The position numbers and the translations under genes are program-made. Below the pieces are notes generated by a model, which saw only the letters and a program-made list of their open reading frames with translations, was not told the DNA's origin and did not search any database. This document shows positions 1-9,141 of a stretch of 11,150 nt of DNA, in pieces. This stretch comes from Daldinia sp. FL1419. Its lineage: Eukaryota; Ascomycota; Sordariomycetes; Xylariales; Hypoxylaceae. The stretch covers positions 1 to 11,150 of the forward strand of contig MU623756.1 of NCBI GenBank assembly GCA_025201765.1, written 5' to 3'. The stretch's first letter is position 1. Every line of letters starts with the position of its first letter.

Positions 1-69
1 TTAAATAATTAATATAAATCTTTATAAATTATTCTTAATTTTAATATACGTATTTTTATATAATATATT

Positions 70-540
70 GAAATTTATTAATCTTTTTTTAAAAAATCAA
101 AAAAATTTGGAAAAATCTCGGATAAATTATTTTATTTAATATCTCAATTAAAGATTTAAATTAGAAAATATGGGCCTTTACGGATTAATATTAGTTCCAA
201 TATATAGATTTATATATAATATACAGAAATTTATTAATCTTTTTTTAAAAAATCAAAAAAAAATCGGAAAAATCCCAAATAAATTATTTTATTTAATATT
301 TTAATTAAAAATCCAAATTAGAAAATATGGGTCTTTGCAGATTAATATTGGTTCTGATGTATGGATTTATATATATTATATCTAAATTTATTAAACTTTT
401 TTTATAAAATCTAAAAAAAATCAGAAAAATTTTGGATTAATTTTATAATTATAATATTTATTATTAAAATTTAATTAAAAAATATGGATTTTTACGGATT
501 AATATCTGTTTCGATGTACGGAATTATAATAATTATTAAT
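70..540. repeat. Tandem repeat, three diverged copies of a ~157-bp unit
   Basis: Copies start near 70, 226 and 383. Each opens with a aaatttattaa segment followed by a T-run and A-run. Each carries an internal block reading atatggg..tttacggattaat (near 168, 326 and 481) followed by a diverged gttc/gtttc segment and a TA-rich tail. Spacing is 156-158 bp. Differences between copies are mostly C/T and G/A transitions, as expected for RIP. The sequence before 70 looks like the tail of a further partial copy. The unit is non-coding as far as I can see. Confidence 0.8.
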
Positions 541-730
541 TTTTATTTGATTCTTATATAATTTTTATAATATTTATCCAAATTATATATAAAATATATT
601 ATTATTTTAATTAAATTTTATTTAATTTAAATAAATTTTTTTTATATTTTATTTTAATTTATTTTAATTTAATTTTTTAAATTTTATTTTTATTATTATT
701 TTATTCAAATTATTCAATTTATTAAAAAAA

Positions 731-890
731 AGTTTTTTAGTTTTTTTAGTTTTTTTAGTTAGTTTAGTTAGTGCCAAGATTAGTTTAATTAGTTTAGTTA
801 ATGCCAAGATTAGTTTTAGTTTTCTTAGTTTTAGTTTTTAGTATTTTAGTTTAGTTAAATTGTGGGTTTTAGTTACTAAACTAACTAATT
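731..890. repeat. TTAGTT-rich subterminal zone with 30-bp direct duplication
   Basis: Short motifs built on TTAGTTT recur many times. A 30-bp unit is duplicated: agtttagttagtgccaagat at 761-780 recurs with one base change at 791-810. Near 870-888 the same motif appears inverted (actaaactaactaa). Clustered short direct and inverted motifs just inside an end are common in hAT elements, where transposase can bind them. That role is an inference here. A degenerate telomere-like origin is unlikely because no TTAGGG units are present. Confidence 0.65.
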
Positions 891-901
891 TTGCAACCCT
901 G

Positions 902-1249
902 GTTGTATCCATCTTGCACGAGACTAGGTCCCCACTCCACCCCAGAAAGTTAAGTGCCTGCCTGCATGCACCGTTTCCTATTTCCGCCTACCCCCAAGCC
1001 TAGGCGCTAACTGGCTGATTGATTAGAGAGGAGCTCCGTCGTTATCTTCTAGTCCCAGCAACATCATCCGTCATTCTTCCTTCTCCTACCTATATTTACA
1101 TCCATCTATCTCCCATCGATCATCGACTTTCATCTATATTTCCCCCTATCCCCAGGACTTCGACTCGTTCGGATATCGTTTATCTTTCCTTCGTTCTATT
1201 AAGAGTTTCCTTATTCTAATCCAGTCGATACCGATCGGAGTTGCCCATA
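902..1249 (+). promoter_or_regulatory. Upstream region and pyrimidine-rich 5' leader of the aspartic protease gene
   Basis: About 350 bp of normal-GC DNA separate the AT-rich block from the protease start codon. From about 1040 to 1230 the plus strand is strongly C/T-rich, as is common in core promoters and leaders of filamentous ascomycete genes. I see no clear TATA box. A C-rich patch at 930-945 (ccccactccacccc) could bind a zinc-finger factor, which is speculative. The open frame at 1019-1219 starts with a non-ATG codon and reads like translated leader, so it is not called a gene. Confidence 0.5.
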
Positions 1250-2567
1250 ATGAAGGGTGCTCTACTTACCGCAGCTGTGCTGCTTGGCTCCGCACAGGCT
1301 GGCGTCCACAAGATGAAGCTCAAGAAGATCCCTCTGGCCGAGCAACTGGTTAGCATTTCCATTAGTTAGCTGATGCGACACAATATTGACGGTTTTTAAT
1401 AGGAGAGCATCCCGATTGAGCATCAAGTCCGCGGTCTCGGTCAGAAGTACATGGGCGCACGACCTGATACTCAGAGTCAGGCCGTATTCCAGGACACATC
1501 CATTCACATCGACAAGGATCATCCAGTTCCTATTTCCAACTTCATGAATGCTCAGTGTATGTGCATCTGCCATTTACCTCGTATTATGAGGTTTCCCGAG
1601 TATAGTCGCTAATTAGCATTGTCTAGACTTCTCTGAGATCAGCATCGGAACTCCCCCTCAAGACTTCAAAGTCATCCTGGATACTGGCAGCTCCAACCTC
1701 TGGGTTCCTTCTTCATCCTGTGGTAGTATCGCCTGCTATCTTCACTCCAAGTACGACTCGTCCGCCTCCTCGACGTACAAGCAGAACGGAACAGAGTTCG
1801 AGATTCGTTACGGATCCGGTAGCTTGAGCGGTTTCGTATCCCAGGATGTCTTGACCATCGGCGACCTTACAGTTAAGAACCAAGACTTCGCTGAGGCTAC
1901 TAGCGAGCCTGGCCTGGCTTTTGCTTTTGGTCGATTTGATGGAATTCTAGGATTAGGCTTTGACCGCCTCTCCGTGAACGGCATCGTTCCTCCATTCTAC
2001 CAGTTGGTCAACCAGAAGCTGATTGACGATGCTGTCTTTGCCTTCTATCTGAGTGGTGAGAACGGTGACGACTCCTCCGAGGTTGTTTTCGGTGGTGTCG
2101 ATAAGGACCACTACACTGGCAAGATTACCGAGATCCCGTTGCGCCGTAAGGCTTACTGGGAGGTTGATTTTGACTCGATATCTTTCGGTGATGAGACTGC
2201 CGAGCTCGAGAACACCGGTGTTATCCTTGACACCGGTACTTCTCTTATTGCTCTCCCTAGCGATCTTGCTGAGCTTCTCAACAAGGAGATTGGTGCCAAG
2301 AAGAGCTTTAACGGCCAGTACACTGTTGACTGTTCCGTCCGGGATTCTCTTCCCGACATCAGTTTCAAACTGGGCGGCTACGACTTCGCTATTAGTCCCT
2401 ATGACTACATCCTTGAAGTCCAGGGAAGCTGCATCTCTACTTTTATGGGTATGGATTTCCCTGCCCCCGTCGGTCCTCTAGCTATTCTCGGAGATGCATT
2501 CCTCCGAAGATGGTACTCCATTTACGACCTCGGAAAGGGCACTGTCGGTCTAGCCAAGGCCAAATAA
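1250..2567 (+). CDS. pep4: Vacuolar aspartic endopeptidase (proteinase A / PEP4 family), three exons, 397 aa
   Basis: A pepsin-family (A1) acid protease that degrades proteins in the vacuole and activates other vacuolar hydrolases. Exons are 1250-1348, 1403-1556 and 1627-2567; introns of 54 and 70 nt have GT-AG ends. Residues 1-17 form a signal peptide (MKGALLTAAVLLGSAQA) and a propeptide with a basic KMKLKK stretch follows. The first catalytic motif DTGSS has Asp103, the flap tyrosine is Tyr146 in RYGSGS, and the second motif DTGTS has Asp286. Cysteines pair in the usual places (116/121 and 320/353). A likely N-glycosylation site is Asn138 (NGT). The length matches fungal PEP4 orthologues (about 396-405 aa). 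No GPI or serine-rich tail is present, which argues against a yapsin and for the soluble vacuolar enzyme. The chosen ATG is the only one giving a signal peptide in frame. All key residues are intact, so the gene should be functional. Confidence 0.95.
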
Positions 2568-3149
2568 GTGGAGGTTAACAAGACCACGAATGCGGGTGTA
2601 CGAAAGACTCGGTAGGGCTAATAATGAGACGTAACATGGAAATTGGAATGGCTAAACCATAATTGAAGAGATAGCGGTTTTGAGTGCATTTCAAATTGGT
2701 TCCTAGCCTGGGACCTTTTTTTCTTTGGGTATGGCCTTTGTAACTTCGTCGTTGAGCATGATGAGACCTTGTCTCCATTGTAAATTACAGACCTACAACG
2801 CATATTGATTTAACACGCTAGTATCTTTGTGTCGTAATTGTGAACTTCGTTGGGTTACTAGCTTATCAAGGCTTTAATGGTGGTGCTTCAAAACTTAGGA
2901 ACACATCGACTCTCATGCTGCTTAAGCGTTTGTTTGTGTATTTATCGGTGTACGCTTATAACAGTCGGATGGATGTAAGCATATGCAGGTAGTTACTACT
3001 ACACGTAATTATTTAGGTTACATGTCTGTCCACAGATAATTTGACAAAAATGTTGCAAGGTCATGTAACATGGTTGTGTAGCATCCATTTATACGTGAAG
3101 CGTTTACTTGGAAGAACTCCGTAAGGCAGACCTATTACCTGAGAAACTT

Positions 3150-3167
3150 TAGGTACACATGTACCTA
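3150..3167. repeat. Inverted repeat TAGGTAC-acat-GTACCTA
   Basis: Two perfect 7-bp arms (taggtac and gtaccta) flank a 4-base loop. A sister hairpin with 6-bp arms (taggta, ctt, taccta) lies at 3302-3316, and further TAGGTACC/TACCTA motifs occur at about 3862-3905 and 3960. Their role is unknown. They could be a dispersed palindromic motif of this genome or binding sites for a dimeric factor. Confidence 0.6.
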
Positions 3168-3461
3168 TGTATCTCGTCCGGTCCGAGGGGCAAGCCTTGG
3201 AAAATGCCTCTGCCTGTTTCAATAATACCATCTTGGGTGCATTGTCAAAGATAGATGCGACACATAGTAAATTTTTTTATAGTATATTTGACTGAAGAAC
3301 GTAGGTACTTTACCTATGATATAATGCTTTGACCATGGAATGAATGCAGTGAGAAGAAATCTGCTGCTCTCGAGTTTGCTTCCTTAAAGATGACACTGGG
3401 ACTTCGAAGTGTAGAAAACAGGCTGACATGTACCCTGGTACTACACTCCGCTACCTCTATG

Positions 3462-3472
3462 CCAATCACGTG
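3462..3472. promoter_or_regulatory. Composite CCAAT box and CACGTG E-box
   Basis: CCAAT at 3462-3466 directly abuts CACGTG at 3467-3472. CCAAT is the target of the fungal HAP/CBC complex, and CACGTG is bound by bHLH factors such as Cbf1- and Pho4-like proteins. The pair lies about 740 bp upstream of the next start codon, which is within range for a filamentous fungus promoter. Functional assignment is an inference from motif adjacency alone. Confidence 0.4.
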
Positions 3473-4136
3473 TGGATGATAATTGGTGGTTCGTGCAAGT
3501 CAAGCTAACCGATAATAGGCTTAGCGTGTTGTACTAGCGTCAATCATCATTCGCAGGCAAGAGGTAGGACAGCCAGATTCATTTCGTTGTCGCAGCCTTT
3601 TCCTTCCCTCCCAAATACGAATGCAGGTTTTAAGAAGAAATTTGTTAAAACTAAAATTACGTGCATTTGACATTATATCCAATTTTCAAAATAAATCATT
3701 AAAATTGCCGAATGGTTGTTCACGGTGGACTCCGGTTGAGAAAAAAAACCTTCTTTGAATTCTTTGATCCTGTTCTTATTACTTTTCGCCTTGTTAGTTC
3801 GCTGGATGGTGCGTCCTATCCATTTCCACCGCCCTTGCAAAAGACTTTTGTGGTCCCGTGCTAGGTACCTCCTTACCTACGGAATACCTGCCGTAGCTGC
3901 GTACCTAAGTTAAGTTTGCAGTTAGCAGTTTCTCCAGTACCTGACGACCTGGTCTTTTTTTACCTAGGATTTTTGGGGGTCCAAGTTTGGGAAGTCGCGG
4001 TCGCACCAGCAAGCAACCACAAAATCCCAAGTCCCTTTCAATCGCGACCGACAGGCCGTGCAGCGCGACGGAGCCGCCAATTTCCTTAGCAGACCATCGA
4101 TATCAACTGCCCGTCAACCCGCCTGTCAACCCGCCC

Positions 4137-4204
4137 GTAAGTTGCATGGGAATCAAGACAGCAACAATAAAAAAAATTTTATAAATTTTTTATATTTCCC
4201 CTAG
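4137..4204 (+). other. Probable 5'UTR intron of the downstream gene (68 nt)
   Basis: A consensus donor GTAAGT at 4137 pairs with a pyrimidine-preceded acceptor tttcccctag ending at 4204, seven bases before the ATG at 4211. Splicing would remove the nearby upstream ATG at about 4146, leaving a cleaner leader. The frame before the donor is open from 3987 and joins the coding frame in phase, but it has no ATG, so I keep the start at 4211. A 12-nt tandem motif (gtcaacccgcc type) lies just before the donor at about 4111-4134. Confidence 0.6.
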
Positions 4205-4210
4205 GCAAAA

Positions 4211-7200
4211 ATGGCCTCGCCAGCCATAGCACTTCCTAACGGCGTTCCTGCGCCTATGCAGGTCAACAACAGTAATAACAATAACAATACCGAAGTCGAC
4301 ACCAATTCCAATGCCAATAGTCCTGATGCTGGTGCCGATTCTGATGTCAATACTGCGCAATCTATCGCCAGTAGCTCTATTAAGCGCAAACGCGAATCTT
4401 CAGACGCTGGGGATAGACCACCAAATGGTCTTGCCATTGATCGCATCACTCCTACAGCAACTGATGCCGCTTCTCCTCTTCCAAGCGCGACAAAGGTCGA
4501 CCAACCTACAATACGTAATTACTATGAAGTTCTTCAAAGGTACACAATTTATATTCATTTACCCCCCCGCAACCGTAAATATCGACTTCGAGTCCTATGC
4601 GCATTCCCCCCCCTTTGGCTTTATTCTTCCACACGTAAATGATCGATACGCTCTAGTATTCGCTACTCACTCACCACCTGTAATTTATAGGCTTGATCCA
4701 ACCCCCTCCGTCCTCAAACGCCCCCTTCCTGATCCTGACGACACATCCGACGAGCCCCAAGCAAAACGAAAGAAGCCCGATGACGGAACGTCGCTACCTT
4801 CTATTGCCGACAAGGTAGCTGAAGAGCAGTATGACGATCTTATCAATGTTATCACCGACGTCAAGAACGCCATTACCGACCGTCTAGCTGAGCTACGAGA
4901 TATTCAACCTGGACAAGACCCCAAGGCTAATGAGGACGCTATTTCCAAGGTCATTGAATTCAAACGGCAAGCGTATATCATTTTTAAGCGGGAGCTATCC
5001 TATCCTTATAATCCTCGTGTTTCTGATGTTCTCCATGATCTTGATTTGATCAACGATTTGCAGTCTAATACTAGTGGAAACACGGTATTAACAATAGTTG
5101 GGGAATCTATGAGGGGGAAGCCTCTGTATTCGAGTCTGCAGCAGCCTATCCGCAAATCCGATGGTACGGAATTAAGTATTCAATCGTTGAGAGAAGATGT
5201 CTTACCTGCCGGTGTCAAGATTGCCAAGGCAATACCTTATACGTTCTCTTCCGCCATTGGGGGGGATAGGAAGTCTAAGACGTTAGGGGAGTTGTTCCCA
5301 GCTCCGCGTAACCTACCGTCGCTGCAGCCTCCCAAAGCGCCGAAGAGCACCACCAAAGGGGTCCAAGTGGGCTGGCATCGCCCTGAGCTGACCGAGAAAT
5401 CTAAGTATAGGGCTGGGTCGTATTTCAGCCAGTCAATATCCACCGGACGTTGGCTGGATTATAGCAATGCCGCTCCGCCTTCGCAGATCATGACGAAGCA
5501 ACGCGAACGGGCTCTTAGCTTGGCTGGGAACAAACCCTCCTCATCTGACCTCGAAATGTCCGAAATGGAAGCGTTGTTCCGTGGGGCTTTCTCTAGTTTT
5601 GCCCCTTCGAAGGATGACTCGGCTGCTATGATCTCGTCGGGTTTAATCAGTCACACCATGTGGTGGCAGAAAGTAGGAAGACGCAGTTTCGACCGTTTAA
5701 TAGAGACTGAGCTACCGGAAGATACCCCCCAGAAAGCAGAAGAAGTCGCCGCTGCCCCCGTTGACGAGGTAGACGAGGTAGACGAGGAGCTAATCAAGGA
5801 AGCCCTCGAAAATTGGGACGATTCTATGGTAGACCCGAGCCTCGAACAAGCTTGCTGTCCGAAGAAACCTGATGAGGAGAAGGACGTCGACGACATCCTC
5901 CAGGATGTATCTGATATGATACAGACGCTAGTATCATACCAGAAGAATCGTAATTTGACCCTTCCGACCGCGTCTAGTCAGAGTCGGTACGCGGCGGATC
6001 CGTCTCATAGCGACATGCTCACAAATGGGACACCGGTACAACCTGGCGAAGAAGAGACTGCTACTTACCAGGCCCTCAAGGCGCAACTCGCCCTTGTTAT
6101 TCAGATGCTTCCCCCTTACGCTGTTGCACGCCTAAACTCAGACAAGTTGGATGAACTAAACATATCAACCAAGATCGAAGTTCGTACCGATGAATATCAA
6201 GGTCTGATGGAAGAGGACGAGGTGGCTGCCCGTGCAAGAGCCGCGCAAGCCCCGGTAAATCCCCGACCAGTTGCACATCGCTCGTCGAGTTCATCAAACA
6301 ACTTGCAGTACGGTCAGCAATATCATCCTAATCGTGCCCCGATGCCTAACCCGCAATTCTACGGTCCACAAACGCCGATCCGACCTCCTCAACCTGCGAT
6401 ACAAAGGCCACCCCAGACAATGCCACCTGCTTATCCCCAGCGACCCCCGTCGAACACGGGCTACCGGCCTCCTAATCACTATCCTAATGCAGGTTATCCT
6501 CAGCAATTCAATAAGCCCCCACCATTCTCACAGCCCGGCCCTTATGGAGGCACACCGGCACCAGCTCGACCCCCATACCAGCCCATGCCTGGTTATCCCA
6601 ACATAGGTGCTCAGACGCCCCAAGCACGTTTCCCCCCGTACCAACCCGCAACCCAACCGCCCAATTATCATCCCCAACCTTACCAACCGCAGCATCAACC
6701 TCCGCAGCACGGTACTCCAACGCACCCACCGTATAACCAGTATACAAACGGTGCGAACGTACCCCAAAGAACGGCGTCTCCACATATTTCTCACCCGCCG
6801 CCGCAACATCAACCGATCCCTCACCACCCAGGATATAGTCCGGCCGCAACCCCCACTAGACAGCCGTCATATGGAAGTCAGCCAAACATGGGTAACGACC
6901 CATCAAGGCGCTTCTATCCCCCGGCTGCTTCGCCCGCAATACCAAATAATCCAATTACTCCCCATGGGCAACATAACCCAAACCCCCAAACTCCAGGTAC
7001 CTCGTCATTTCATACGTCCCTTAATCCCCACCAAGTGCAGCAAGCCATGGACCAGGCGAAAGCTCGCTTTGACGCGACCAAGAGTGCTCAAAGGACGAAC
7101 GAAGGTATTAGAAATTCGATGTCGGGTCAAGGTCAAGGGCAGGTTGGTGCACCAGTCGGTCTAGGTGGTATCGGTCTAGGAGGGGACCCTGCAAGATTGG

Positions 7201-7343
7201 CAGCAGTTAGAGCAGGCATGCCTAATTACCCAACCACCAGCCAGAGCCCCAAACCTATGCCCATGGCTAATGGAAGCCCTGCGATGGCTCCCGCAGCTCC
7301 GACGACAAATGGTGGCCAACCAGTTCCCGGTAGAGAAGCCTAG
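4211..7343 (+). CDS. Large probable nuclear protein with Pro/Gln-rich tail, family not recognised, two exons, 993 aa
   Basis: I cannot name a family. Exons are 4211-4539 and 4691-7343; the intron (4540-4690) has donor GTACAC and acceptor TTATAG. The join gives NYYEVLQ-R-LDPTPSVLKR and keeps frame. The longer open frame from 4311 is wrong in its first part because it reads through the intron. Visible in order: a low-complexity Asn/Ser N-terminus; basic clusters KRKR (58-61) and KRKK (135-138) suggesting nuclear import; a helical stretch at about 143-205; a conserved-looking segment TLGELFPAPRNLPSLQPPK (about 307-325) leading to GWHRPEL (337 on); MWWQKVGRRSFDRLIE (433-448); an acidic VDEVDEVDEE stretch (from 467); a hydrophobic helix around LPPYAVARLN (about 582-595); then a long Pro/Gln/Tyr-rich disordered region (about 627-884) and a Gly-rich end. 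The composition fits a chromatin or transcription co-regulator, but that role is an inference only. Confidence 0.85.
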
Positions 7344-9141
7344 GGACCTTCTTTACCACAAGTTCACCATCATTACGTGTCAGATACCGCATCGCGTCCG
7401 CCATTCCTGGGTGCAAATGGCATTCACTCGTTTAATCCTCCGAGTGCTGCAGTTTCGGGACCAGGAACCGACTTTGAAGTTTGGGGGGCTGGTGAGAACA
7501 CGACTAGGTAAAAATGGTGCCGGCACTTGTCTTTCAATCGTCAAAGGTTGCATATTGAATCGGGAAACAATTTGAGTTCCCGTTCATAAAGGAAGGAGTG
7601 ATGCGGTATAAGTGTAGGTGGCGATGATACTGTTCCACGGTAGGAAAAGGTATCGCGTTCTGCTTAGAACGGAAGAGCCAGGGATAGTTCTTTTTTTTGT
7701 TATTCTCCCGTCCTCCCTTCCCCAATAAGTTGGGCTCCTTTTAGAGCAGATGTCGTTAACACTAGAGAAATGGAGTTAGCGAAGTGGACAAATGGAGGAC
7801 TCCTCCTTCAGGGCAAATGGATAGGCAAGGAAATATGTAGACGGCTCTACTAATATTGTTACGTTGCTTCCGCCTCAGGGGATAGAAAAGCTTCGTCTTG
7901 TTTTTGTTGTTTTATTCTCTGCGGCCCACGTCGTGGTTAAGCTGCAGATTCAATGCAAGGCTTCCCGTCCCCATCCGCCGTCAACTGTGTTGCGATGGAT
8001 GCGGTACGTAGCCTTAGTGTATAAACACAACCCCGCAGAGATGTCATGTAGTAAAGAGAGGGATGAGATAGTTTACAGGCTAGGGTAGCTGACTTAATTC
8101 ATGATGAAGTGTTTTACCAATCGATTCGCGTTGTGATATGTTACTCGTAGCTTGGTGCTAGGTGCGCAGTGTTTGCAATATGAAGTGATTTCGTTCGCGA
8201 AAACGTATAGATCATTTGTAACGATGGGTTTTTGTTGCGTCTGTTGGTGTCTTACTATTATTACCTAGATCCTTAGTGTGGGCTGTTTCTGAAAGACCTT
8301 GACCGGTGTTGCCATGGGTATGCACGACCGGTACACATCCGGCCTTCGTGGTGGGGGGCGGGGTCTAACTTCGTCGTTGTTACTGGCGAGAAAAGCTGCC
8401 GTATGGCATCACCAGTTTAGATTCTCATAGGAGGGGAAGCTACCGGTAGCATCAATGGTTGGTAAGCGGTTGAAGTTGCAGAGCTGCCCCCCCTGGTGAT
8501 GCGATGTGTATGGATGTGAATGCGTGCCTAGCTTTGGAGGGCATGGCATTGTTCAGCGAGAGACTAAGGGATGGGGTTGAGGGAGGGGCCCTGAGTTGAT
8601 GGGAATAAAAAGAGAAAATAGGTACTTGGCCAAGGCCGCAGGATAAACGTACGGGCCTAGCTGCCGGAAAGAGGGAAAGAAGTAACTCAGCAATGGATTT
8701 GATGGACTCGACTAGTTGAAATATCATCTTAAGCTCGTTCCACGTAAAGTAACGAGTGTCATCCGTCTATCTATCTTAAAGACGCCGCAGCTTTTAGGTA
8801 TCAACTAATGCCATTTCTACTTTTTATTTCACCCTATGTCGGTTGCATTTAATAAATCGGCAAAGTCCAAGAGCTAATAGTGGCGTTGTTGTAATAGACT
8901 ATGTTTAACTCGCTATTCTCCGCGAAGCGTATAAGAGACCGAGAACCTATCTTAACACGGCTAACTCAAGTCTACCGTCGGAATGAATGCAAGGCTAGAA
9001 ATTTATACAAAAACCAGTATTCCTAAGCCTACCAATAACGACCTCAAGAATCTTATTATAGACAACCCGGAAGCTGTATACCACCAACGCTACATCCACG
9101 CTGACTTCCTGGCAATTAAACCATCGTGATTCTTCGAACGA
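7344..9141. other. Convergent intergenic region with 3' ends of both flanking genes
   Basis: About 1.8 kb between two genes transcribed toward each other. I see no domain-bearing ORF. The plus-strand frame at 7864-8088 starts with TTG and looks random. A T-run of eight lies at about 7690. AATAAA hexamers on the plus strand occur at 8604 and 8851, and one on the minus strand at 8828-8823 could serve the SRR1-like gene, about 315 bases past its stop. A 10-bp inverted repeat (gcatcaccag at 8406-8415, ctggtgatgc at 8493-8502) is present. No tRNA or other RNA gene was recognised. Confidence 0.55.
8452..8727 (-). CDS. Doubtful small ORF, 91 aa
   Basis: A minus-strand frame that begins with a true ATG and encodes 91 residues, with a short hydrophobic N-terminal part (about residues 1-25) and a Ser/Pro-rich middle. 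I recognise no domain, and no upstream promoter or codon signature stands out. It is located where the 3'UTR of the SRR1-like gene could extend. It is most likely a chance frame and is listed only because it is the best small candidate in a 1.8-kb gap. Confidence 0.15.
   Translation of the reverse strand: MIFQLVESIKSIAELLLSLFPAARPVRLSCGLGQVPIFSFYSHQLRAPPSTPSLSLSLNNAMPSKARHAFTSIHIASPGGAALQLQPLTNH

Larger units (their letters stand above)
1..901. mobile_element. AT-rich, RIP-like degenerate repeat block, possible hAT-type transposon remnant
   Basis: The stretch is almost entirely A and T, with very few C or G and no ORF worth naming. It ends abruptly at about 901, where base composition returns to normal. 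This is what repeat-induced point mutation (C to T in repeats, typical of Pezizomycotina) leaves behind. Read on the minus strand, the right edge begins CAGGGTTGCAAAATTAG, which resembles the CAGGG-type ends of hAT DNA transposons. The adjacent 902-909 (gttgtatc) would be one copy of an 8-bp target duplication. The left end lies outside the window, so neither the inverted-repeat partner nor the second target copy can be seen. The class is an inference; the compositional block itself is directly visible. Confidence 0.6.
2568..4136. other. Intergenic region: 3' end of the protease gene and upstream region of the next gene
   Basis: About 1.6 kb without a supported gene. The open frames here are short, overlap one another and lack family features. 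The first 250 bases are probably the protease 3'UTR; no canonical AATAAA is seen close to the stop codon. The middle carries TAGGTA/TACCTA inverted repeats and a CCAAT-CACGTG composite site, listed separately. From about 3780 the DNA is rich in T and C runs and TACCT motifs and probably holds the promoter and leader of the downstream gene. No tRNA or other structured RNA was recognised by eye. Confidence 0.6.

Noticed and set aside
731..890. Degenerate telomere repeat
   Set aside because: The motif is TTAGTTT without TTAGGG units, and both orientations occur, so a transposon subterminal zone fits better.
1262..1573. 103-aa minus-strand ORF over the protease 5' exons
   Set aside because: It lies antisense to exons 1 and 2 of the protease and has no family features; it is a frame shadow.
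2053..2481. 142-aa plus-strand ORF in another frame of the protease
   Set aside because: Entirely inside exon 3 of a gene with intact catalytic motifs; composition is that of an out-of-frame translation.
4311..4690. N-terminal 127 residues of the single-exon reading of the large gene
   Set aside because: This part is out of frame with the ATG at 4211 and crosses a GT-AG intron. The spliced model gives a coherent KRKR-bearing N-terminus.
6271..7164. Several long ORFs on both strands within the Pro/Gln-rich region (6271-6606, 6607-7164, 6508-6849, 6528-6827)
   Set aside because: Proline- and glutamine-rich codons leave few stops in other frames, and these ORFs lack domains or splice context.
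7270..7575. 101-aa ORF overlapping the end of the large gene
   Set aside because: Out of frame with the gene, extends into the 3'UTR, and shows no recognisable features.
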